A stretch of DNA of 64,000 bases. Origin: CAVQLX01 sp963811605. GTDB lineage: Bacteria; Desulfobacterota; Binatia; DP-6. The stretch covers positions 1,054,001-1,118,000 of the forward strand of contig CAWESA010000010.1 in the NCBI GenBank assembly GCA_963811605.1. The letters run 5' to 3'. Under the pieces are notes generated by a model. That model worked only from the letters and a program-made list of their open reading frames with translations, had not been told where the DNA came from and ran no database searches. Positions 58,460-64,000 of the stretch are shown one piece after another (position 1 is the first letter of the stretch; the number at the start of each line of letters is the position of its first letter). The position numbers and the translations under genes were made by a program.

Positions 58460-60253
58460 CTACTGGCGTCCGACGAACGACTCGAGGACGCGTGACCGGT
58501 TCGGGCTGCGCAGCTTCCGCAGCGCCTTGGCCTCGATCTGCCGGATGCGCTCGCGCGTCACGGCGAACCGCTGGCCGACCTCTTCCAGCGTATAGTCGGA
58601 CTTCTCCCCGATTCCGAAGCGCAGCCGGAGGATCTGCTCCTCGCGCGGCGTGAGCGTGGCCAGGACCTTGCGCGTCTGCTCCTCGAGCGACAGCGCCATC
58701 GCCGCGTCCGCCGGCGACAGGGTCTGGCGGTCCTCGACGAAATCGCCCAGCGAGCTCTCCTCGTCGTCGCCGATCGGCGTCTCGAGCGACACCGGCTCCT
58801 TCACGATCTTGAGGACCTTGCGCACCTTGTCGGCGGGCATCTCCATCTGCTGCGCGATCTCTTCCGCACTCGGTTCGCGACCGTACTGCTGGACCAGGTA
58901 GCGCGAGGTGCGGATGACCTTGTTGATGGTCTCGATCATGTGGACGGGGATGCGGATGGTACGGGCCTGGTCGGCGATGGCGCGGCTCACCGACTGGCGG
59001 ATCCACCAGGTCGCGTAGGTGGAGAACTTGTAGCCGCGCTGATACTCGAACTTCTCGACCGCGCGCATGAGGCCGATGTTCCCCTCCTGGATCAGGTCGA
59101 GGAAGCCGAGCCCGCGGTTCGTGTAGCGCTTGGCGATCGACACCACGAGACGGAGGTTGGCCTCGATGAGGCGCCGCTTGCCCTCCTGCGCCTTGGCCTC
59201 GCCGCGGCGGATCACGCGCAGGACGTCGCGCAGCGTGTCGGGCGGCATGCCGACCTCTTCCGTCGCCTGCTTGATGCGACGGCGGGCCTCCTTGATGGTC
59301 TCACCGGCCTCGAGCACCTGCGCCGCGGGGGCGTGGAACATGCGGCTGGCGGTCTGGCGAGCGTCCTTCTCCTCGGCCTTGATCCGTCCGGCGTGCCGCA
59401 CGACCTCGGAGCTGGGATGGCCGAGCCGCTCCTCGAGCCGGCGCACGGCAAGCTGGTCGCGATCGACGACGCCGTGCGCTTCCTTGAGCGTCTCGACCAG
59501 ACTGTTGAGGTGCTTCACGCCGATCTTCGTCTCGAGGAGCGCTTCCTTGACGTTCTGGCCGACGATCTCGAGGCGCTTCGCGATCGCCACCTTGCGCGTC
59601 TTCGACGTCCGCGCCTTGCCGCGCTCGGCCTCGAGCTTCTCCTGCTCGGTCACCAGGCGGCGAAGCTTGGACACCTGCTTCAGGAAGCCGTCCGCCCGCT
59701 TGTCTTCCCGCGGGCCGGCCTCGGCGCTGTCCGTTCCCTCGGCGTTCGGCGTCTCGTCGTCGCCGAACACGTACCGGGCCTCGATCTCGCCGCGCTTCAG
59801 GCGGTCGGCCAGGGTGAGCACGTACCGCACCGCCAGATCGAGGGAGAACACGGCTTCGCGCACGTCGCGCTCGCCGGCCTCGATCTCCTTGGCGATGGCC
59901 ACCTCCTCCTCGCGGGTGAGAAGCGGCACGCCGCCCATCTCCTGCAGGTACATGCGGACCGGATCGGCGGTCTCCCCGGGCGCGCGTTCGACCTCCTCCG
60001 CCTCCTTCGGCTCCTCGCTCCAGTCCGGCTCCTCGGCCGTCTTCTCCGTCGACTCCTCCGCGAGCGCCGTCTCCTCTACCCCTTCGACCTCGATGTCCAT
60101 GTCCCCGAGCATCGAGACGACCTGGTCGAGCTCCTCGGCGGCGGCTGGCTCGCCGGCGGCCTCGCGGGGCTCCTCGGTCGCAGCCTGAACCGGCCTCGGC
60201 CCGGGCCGCCCATTACGGACGCGGACCTTCTTCTCGGGAGAGCGCTTTTCCAT
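58460..60253 (-). CDS. rpoD: Principal RNA polymerase sigma factor RpoD (sigma-70)
   Basis: A 597-residue housekeeping sigma factor. Region 1.2 (TADPVRMYLQEMGGVPLLTREEEVAIAKEIEAGE), a long non-conserved insert (about 150-330) rich in Lys/Glu, region 2 (GLGFLDLIQEGNIGLMRAVEKFEYQRGYKFSTYATWWIRQSVSRAIADQ, which melts the -10), region 3 and region 4.2 (TLEEVGQRFAVTRERIRQIEAKALRKLRSP, which reads the -35) are all intact. Region 1.1 is reduced: only its end (ELDQVVSMLGDMDIEV) is recognisable after a basic, Pro-rich start. The ATG at 60253 follows a 167-base leader from the promoter at 60427-60455. Confidence 0.95.
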   Translation of the reverse strand: MEKRSPEKKVRVRNGRPGPRPVQAATEEPREAAGEPAAAEELDQVVSMLGDMDIEVEGVEETALAEESTEKTAEEPDWSEEPKEAEEVERAPGETADPVRMYLQEMGGVPLLTREEEVAIAKEIEAGERDVREAVFSLDLAVRYVLTLADRLKRGEIEARYVFGDDETPNAEGTDSAEAGPREDKRADGFLKQVSKLRRLVTEQEKLEAERGKARTSKTRKVAIAKRLEIVGQNVKEALLETKIGVKHLNSLVETLKEAHGVVDRDQLAVRRLEERLGHPSSEVVRHAGRIKAEEKDARQTASRMFHAPAAQVLEAGETIKEARRRIKQATEEVGMPPDTLRDVLRVIRRGEAKAQEGKRRLIEANLRLVVSIAKRYTNRGLGFLDLIQEGNIGLMRAVEKFEYQRGYKFSTYATWWIRQSVSRAIADQARTIRIPVHMIETINKVIRTSRYLVQQYGREPSAEEIAQQMEMPADKVRKVLKIVKEPVSLETPIGDDEESSLGDFVEDRQTLSPADAAMALSLEEQTRKVLATLTPREEQILRLRFGIGEKSDYTLEEVGQRFAVTRERIRQIEAKALRKLRSPNRSRVLESFVGRQ

Positions 60254-60426
60254 TCGTATCACGCGGGCACGGGTTGGGCGGACGGCCACCTCGGGAGACG
60301 CGTCGGGCTGACGCCCGACACGGGGCACTGGTGGAGCATCCGCACCGATGGGGATTACCTGATCGAGAGCGTTCCCGGCAGGAAGATCAGATCGCCGCGG
60401 GCCCAGAACGCAATATCAGAGCCCGG

Positions 60427-60455
60427 AACGTACTTTCGCCCGACACGTCAGTCAA
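60427..60455 (-). promoter_or_regulatory. Sigma-70 promoter of rpoD
   Basis: On the minus strand TTGACT (60455-60450), a 17-base spacer, and TACGTT (60432-60427); good matches to TTGACA and TATAAT at the ideal spacing, rare in such GC-rich DNA. The predicted start is near 60420, giving a leader of about 167 bases. Confidence 0.65.
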
Positions 60456-60539
60456 GGGCAAAATGCGGGCCTGGACGGCCACGGGGGTGTCATCCGGAGG
60501 TGGCACCCTGCCTCCGCACGTGTGCACCGCCCTCAATCG

Positions 60540-60566
60540 ACTGCATGGGCATGCGCCCAGTGCAGT
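60540..60566. repeat. Inverted repeat upstream of a sigma-54-like promoter
   Basis: ACTGCATGGGC (60540-60550) pairs with GCCCAGTGCAGT (60555-60566) with one extra base, around the loop ATGC. It lies about 103-129 bases before the predicted start of the 76-residue gene, a typical place for an activator's enhancer site. A similar arrangement is found at the other sigma-54 promoter in the window. Confidence 0.5.
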
Positions 60567-60642
60567 CCGGAGCGGACAGGTGGACGCCTGCCCGCTCGGT
60601 CGAAGCGCGGGTCCTCCGGCCATCGAGGTGCTTCCGGGTCGC

Positions 60643-60658
60643 TGGCACGATCCATGCG
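60643..60658 (+). promoter_or_regulatory. Near-perfect sigma-54 (-24/-12) promoter
   Basis: TGGCAC-GATCC-ATGCG has a perfect -24 element and a good -12 (ATGCG for TTGCW) with GG and GC exactly 10 bases apart. The predicted start is near 60669, two bases before the AGGAGG of the gene at 60687. Confidence 0.55.
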
Positions 60659-60686
60659 TAGTGCGCGGCCAGGAGGTCACGAGCAA

Positions 60687-60917
60687 ATGATTCCCGCCGC
60701 CTTCCCGACAATCGCCCCGGCGCAGACCGTCGGAGAGCTGTTCGGGCCGCTGGCCCCGATCGCTGCGTTCGGCGTGGTGGGCGCGCTGATCATCCTCGTG
60801 GCGCTGATCCTCGCGGACCGTCGCACCGCCGCGAGAAGGCGCCCGCCAGAGGCCGCCGCCGCCCCGTCAGGCCCGGACAAGACCCCGGCGGCCGCGTCCG
60901 TGCGCCCGGCCGCGTGA
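60687..60917 (+). CDS. 76-residue single-span membrane protein
   Basis: A small protein with one membrane helix (PIAAFGVVGALIILVALILA, about 28-47) followed by a cytoplasmic basic and Ala/Pro-rich tail (DRRTAARRRPPEAAAAP). ATG with AGGAGG ten bases upstream. Its promoter appears to be of the sigma-54 type. Function unknown. The MFS remnant and then htpX lie downstream on the same strand. Confidence 0.6.
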   Translation: MIPAAFPTIAPAQTVGELFGPLAPIAAFGVVGALIILVALILADRRTAARRRPPEAAAAPSGPDKTPAAASVRPAA

Positions 60918-60972
60918 AGCGTTCTCTGCGGCGTGGGCGCCGCCGATCCCGCACCCTCCGGCGACTGATCCA

Positions 60973-61125
60973 GGGTTCCGATCGCGGTGGGCGGCGCACA
61001 CCGTCTCGGCCTTCGGATCACTCGTCACCCGCACGGCGCTCCCGTTCGTCGCCATCCTGACGCGCGACCTCTCGCCGATCGACACGGCGTTGCCGTCGCT
61101 CGTCGACCTCGGCGGCCGGCTTCTT
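60973..61125 (+). pseudogene. MFS transporter N-terminal remnant
   Basis: In the frame through 60988 the sequence reads FRSRWAAHTVSAFGSLVTRTA, then LPFVAILTRDLSPIDTAL and SLVDLGGRL. This is the first helix and loop of an EntS-like major facilitator (FRRLWAAHTVSAFGSLVTxxALP is a familiar opening). No start codon or continuation exists; past about 61125 the frame runs into htpX in another frame. A dead gene fragment. Confidence 0.6.
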
Positions 61126-61174
61126 GCGTCCGGAACGGGCGTGCGTATCCTACCGCCACTACCGGAGGGTCGTC

Positions 61175-62062
61175 ATGATCTGGGCCAAGCGCATCGCGCT
61201 CTTCGTCATCACCAACATCCTGGTGATGCTCACGATCTCGATCGTGCTGCAGCTGCTCGGGCTGCGCTACGGCATCAGCCGGTACGGCATCGACTACGGC
61301 CAGCTCATGGTCTTCTGCCTGATCTGGGGCATGGCCGGCTCGCTCATCTCGCTGGCGCTGTCGCGCGTGATGGCGAAGCAGATGATGGGCGTGCAGGTGA
61401 TCGCACCGGACACCCGCGATCCCGACCAGCGCGCGCTGCTCGACATCGTGCACACGCTCGCCCGGGGCGCTGGCCTGCCCGCCATGCCGGAGGTGGGGTA
61501 CTACGACAGCCCCGAGGTGAACGCGTTCGCCACCGGTCCCACGAAGTCGCGCGCGCTCGTCGCCGTCTCCACGGGCCTGCTGCAAGGGATGCACCGCGGC
61601 GAGATCGAGGGCGTGCTCGGACACGAGATCACCCACGTCGCCAACGGCGACATGGTCACCATGACCCTGCTCCAGGGCGTGGTGAACGCCTTCGTGCTCT
61701 TCTTCGCCCGCGTGATCGCCTTCGGGGTGAGCCAGGGCGTGCGCGAGGAGAGCCGGGCCATGGTGAACTTCGCGATCATCATGGCGCTGCAGATCCTGCT
61801 CGGCATGCTGGGCGCCATCGTGGTGGCGGCGTTCTCGCGCTGGCGCGAGTTCCGCGCCGATCGTGGCGGCGCCACGCTCGCCGGCCGCGAGAAGATGATC
61901 GCGGCCCTCGAGCGCCTGCGCCGGACGACGGAGCTGGTCGACACCCGCCAGGAGGCGCTCGCCACCCTCAAGATCAGCGGGCCGCCGAGCCGGTTCGCCA
62001 CGCTGTTCGCGTCGCATCCGCCGCTCGACGTGCGGATCCAGCGCCTCCAGCAGTATCGCTAG
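61175..62062 (+). CDS. htpX: HtpX-family membrane zinc metalloprotease
   Basis: A 295-residue protease. Two N-terminal membrane helices (IALFVITNILVMLTISIVLQLL; LMVFCLIWGMAGSLISLALS) precede the zinc site HEITH (150-154) and the third ligand Glu225 in SRWREFRADR; two further helices lie between 165 and 220. The substrate groove strand PSEVNAF-like DSPEVNAFATG is present. HtpX degrades misfolded membrane proteins under stress. GGAGGG precedes the ATG. The methyltransferase gene follows after 1 bp. Confidence 0.92.
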   Translation: MIWAKRIALFVITNILVMLTISIVLQLLGLRYGISRYGIDYGQLMVFCLIWGMAGSLISLALSRVMAKQMMGVQVIAPDTRDPDQRALLDIVHTLARGAGLPAMPEVGYYDSPEVNAFATGPTKSRALVAVSTGLLQGMHRGEIEGVLGHEITHVANGDMVTMTLLQGVVNAFVLFFARVIAFGVSQGVREESRAMVNFAIIMALQILLGMLGAIVVAAFSRWREFRADRGGATLAGREKMIAALERLRRTTELVDTRQEALATLKISGPPSRFATLFASHPPLDVRIQRLQQYR

Positions 62063-62063
62063 C

Positions 62064-62828
62064 TTGCGACGCGGTACGGGCTCGCTCTACCGGCGCGCGC
62101 AGTCCGTCCGCTTCCTCGTCGGACGCGACCGCGCGGCAGTGCTGGCCTTTCTGCGCGCGCGCTACCCGCTGCCCCTGTCGCTCGGCCAGCGCGTACGCCT
62201 GGTGGCGCGCTTCCTCGCGACCACCAACCACGTCCGCACCTACCACACGCAGGCCGAGATGCTGCGGGTGGCGGATCGCATCCTGCGGCTCGCCGGCCGA
62301 CCCGGCCTGACCGTCGTCGAGGCGGGCAGCGGCAAGGGCGGCGGCACCGCGAAGCTCAGCCTGATCACCCGGCTCGCCGGCGGCCGCCTCCTCATCTTCG
62401 ACTCCTTCCGCGGCATCCCGCTCAACCACGAGCGCCATCAGAACCTCTGGGGCCGCCCGGTCGAATTCCGTGCCGGCGCCTTCCGCGGTCGGCTGCCGTC
62501 GGTGCGTCGTACGGTGGCGCGGTTCGGGGCGCCCGAGGTCTGCGAGTTCCACAAGGGCTGGTTCGCCGACACGATGCCCCGCCTGGACACGCCGGTGGAC
62601 GTCGCCCTGCTCGACGTGGATCTGCTGGCCTCGACCCGCACCTGCCTGGTGCATCTCGTGCCGCGCCTCCGCTCCGGCGGTACGATCTTCACCCAGGACG
62701 GCCACCTCCGGGCCGTCGTCGACCTGCTCGCCGACACGCGCTTCTGGCGCGAGGAGGTGGGCGTGGCGCCGCCACGGATCGCCGGGCTGGGCCACCGCAA
62801 GCTGCTCGAGATTCGCGCTGGCTACTGA
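62064..62828 (+). CDS. TylF-like class I SAM-dependent methyltransferase
   Basis: A 254-residue protein starting at TTG one base after the htpX stop. The motif pattern of macrocin O-methyltransferase (TylF)-like enzymes is visible: VVEAGSGKGGGTAKLSLITRLAGGRLLIFDSFRGIP (cofactor site and 'DSFxGxP'), KGWFADTMP and VALLDVDLLASTRTCL. Such enzymes act on sugars or small molecules with a metal ion. It overlaps the 3' end of the acyl-CoA synthetase gene on the other strand by 7 bp. Confidence 0.75.
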   Translation: MRRGTGSLYRRAQSVRFLVGRDRAAVLAFLRARYPLPLSLGQRVRLVARFLATTNHVRTYHTQAEMLRVADRILRLAGRPGLTVVEAGSGKGGGTAKLSLITRLAGGRLLIFDSFRGIPLNHERHQNLWGRPVEFRAGAFRGRLPSVRRTVARFGAPEVCEFHKGWFADTMPRLDTPVDVALLDVDLLASTRTCLVHLVPRLRSGGTIFTQDGHLRAVVDLLADTRFWREEVGVAPPRIAGLGHRKLLEIRAGY

Positions 62829-64000
62829 TCGCCCGGCGGGGCGGCCTTGGCCCGTCGCTCGCGCTCGCGCAGCTCGACCCGGCGGATCTTGCCGCTCACG
62901 GTCTTCGGCAGCGCCTCCACGAACTCGATCTCGCGCGGATACTTGTAGGGCGCGGTGACGTGCTTCACGTGCTCCTGGAGCTGCCTGACCAGCTCCGGGC
63001 CGGGCACCTGTCCGGGCTGGAGCACCACGAACGCCTTCACCACCTCGCCGCGCACCGGGTCGGGGCTCGCCACGACGGCGGATTCCACCACGGCCGCGTG
63101 CTCGAGCAGCGCGCTCTCGACCTCGAACGGACCGATGCGATAGCCCGCCGAGATGATGACGTCGTCGGCCCGGCCGACGAACCAGAGGTAGCCATCCTCG
63201 TCGCGCCGGGCGCGGTCGCCCGTCAGATACCAGTCGTCGCGCCGGCAGGCTGCCGTCTCCTCCGGGTTCTTCCAGTACTCGAGGAAGAGCGAGGGCGGCC
63301 GGCCGCGCACGGCGAGATCGCCCACCTCGTCCGTCGGCCGCTCGGCGCCATCGTCGCCGATGACGCGCACGTCGTGGCCGGGAAACGGCTTGCCCATGGA
63401 GCCGGGCCGGATGGGCAGCGCCGGCAGGTTGGCGGCCAGGATGATGCTCTCGGTCTGGCCGTAGCCGTCGTGGATCATCACGCCGAGGCGCTCGTGCCAG
63501 GCATGGATGACCTCCGGATTCAGCGGCTCGCCAGCCCCGGTGCAGTGGCGCAGGCGCGGCAACCGCCAGCGTGCCAGATCCTGCTTCACCAGGAGGCGGT
63601 ACTCGGTCGGCGGCGCGCAGAAGGTGGACACCTCGTAGCGCGCGAGCAGATCGAGCTCGTGCTCGGGGTCGAAGCGGCCGTGGTACATGAACGTCGGCAC
63701 GCCGTTCATCCACGGTCCGAACAGCACCCCGTAGGCCGCCTTCGCCCAGCCCGTGTCGGCCGTGGTCCAGTGCAGGTCGGTGCGCTGGAGGTCGAGCCAG
63801 TAGGCACCCGTCCACCGGTGCGCGAAGGTGTACGCGTGCGCATGCAGCACCGCCTTCGGCTCCCGCGTCGTCCCCGACGTGTAGAAGCACAGCGCGGGCT
63901 CGTCGCTGCGGGTGCGCGCCGCGACACCCGTGGCGGCGGCGCGCGCCAGCAGCCCCTCCCAGGCGTGCCATCCCGCCGGTGCGCCGCCGACGGCGACGCG
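62822..64000 (-). CDS. AMP-forming acyl-CoA synthetase (truncated by the window end)
   Basis: The last 392 residues of an ANL-superfamily enzyme; the 5' end lies beyond the window. The ATP-binding P-loop is FYTSGTTREPKAV (about residues 53-65 of the visible part), followed by DGYGQTESI, YLTGDRARRDEDGYLWFVGRADD and the C-terminal catalytic lysine region PKTVSGKIRRVELRE. It activates a carboxylic acid to the acyl-CoA via acyl-AMP. The HAYTFAHRWTGAYW stretch resembles acetyl- and medium-chain acyl-CoA synthetases. Convergent with the TylF-like gene. Confidence 0.9.
   Translation of the reverse strand, partial: RVAVGGAPAGWHAWEGLLARAAATGVAARTRSDEPALCFYTSGTTREPKAVLHAHAYTFAHRWTGAYWLDLQRTDLHWTTADTGWAKAAYGVLFGPWMNGVPTFMYHGRFDPEHELDLLARYEVSTFCAPPTEYRLLVKQDLARWRLPRLRHCTGAGEPLNPEVIHAWHERLGVMIHDGYGQTESIILAANLPALPIRPGSMGKPFPGHDVRVIGDDGAERPTDEVGDLAVRGRPPSLFLEYWKNPEETAACRRDDWYLTGDRARRDEDGYLWFVGRADDVIISAGYRIGPFEVESALLEHAAVVESAVVASPDPVRGEVVKAFVVLQPGQVPGPELVRQLQEHVKHVTAPYKYPREIEFVEALPKTVSGKIRRVELRERERRAKAAPPGDQ

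Larger units (their letters stand above)
60254..60686. other. Intergenic region between rpoD and the 76-residue gene
   Basis: Holds the rpoD promoter (60427-60455, minus strand), the sigma-54-like promoter of the small gene (60643-60658) and a long inverted repeat (60540-60566). The sequence is unusually A/T-containing around 60430-60460. On the plus strand a short open stretch near 60260-60410 reads like protein (TPDTGHWWSIRTDGDYLIE) but lacks a start and I do not call it a gene. Confidence 0.6.

Noticed and set aside
60260..60420. Protein-like stretch (TPDTGHWWSIRTDGDYLIE) upstream of rpoD
   Set aside because: No start codon or ribosome binding site and no recognised family; it overlaps the rpoD leader. 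Possibly another remnant, but not supportable.
61115..61150. Sigma-54-like sequence CGGCCG-GCTTC-TTGCG before htpX
   Set aside because: The -24 element matches only at the GGC core; chance is likely, and it lies inside the MFS remnant.

Overview
The window is GC-rich, densely packed bacterial chromosome. Its contents point to an environmental bacterium of the Candidatus Binatota / deltaproteobacteria-like type. The signs are secreted proteins with long threonine linkers, CGDGxxxxxxExCD cysteine-rich modules and DUF7450-like repeats, together with DUF1329 and LolA-like envelope proteins, an MMPL/RND transporter and many fatty-acyl enzymes. The lineage is an inference from gene content; there is no rRNA in the window, and I saw no tRNA, CRISPR array, prophage or insertion sequence.

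Layout. 1-8.1 kb: the end of a DUF1329 gene, an O-antigen ligase-like protein, then a tight set of KAS III-like enzyme, FtsX permease, ABC ATPase and LolA-like protein that looks like lipid synthesis and export to the outer membrane. 8-13.4 kb: a sigma-54 activator, a di-heme peroxidase-like protein, a TPR-type protein and a run of frameshifted gene debris. 13.4-21.9 kb: a nine-domain DUF11 adhesin-like protein, an MFS exporter and two polytopic membrane proteins. 22-30.4 kb: an array of secreted cysteine-rich proteins built from shared, recombined modules, followed by a sugar dehydrogenase-like beta-propeller whose Thr-rich tail lies in another frame after a C6 tract. 30.4-44.1 kb: a beta-propeller/MFS pair, APS reductase, an aminotransferase-Mur ligase fusion, a DUF7450 protein, a TIR protein coupled to a threonine synthase-like enzyme, a GT39-like protein and a delta-60 repeat protein. 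44.1-57.6 kb: Dabb and SRPBCC proteins, an Hsp70-like/thiolase/DUF35 set, two methyltransferases, an MMPL transporter fused to a cyclic-nucleotide-binding domain, GT2, PhyH, quinone reductase and a GH1 glycosidase. 57.6-64 kb: three very small genes, rpoD with a recognisable promoter, htpX, a TylF-like methyltransferase and a truncated acyl-CoA synthetase.

Three themes stand out. First, the mosaic secreted family at 22-27.5 kb: two members share a 308-residue C-terminal module, two share a paired Lys/Cys module, and two share a near-palindromic element at the same distance upstream of the start codon. Second, two small genes near rpoD are preceded by excellent sigma-54 (-24/-12) promoters with very short leaders and inverted repeats upstream; a sigma-54 activator is encoded at 8.7 kb. 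Third, several gaps hold recognisable debris of dead genes (P450 C-terminus, MFS N-terminus, secreted-protein tail, TPR-like gene), so the chromosome is shedding genes by gradual decay. Start codons were adjusted from the longest reading frames using ribosome binding sites, signal peptides and family length.
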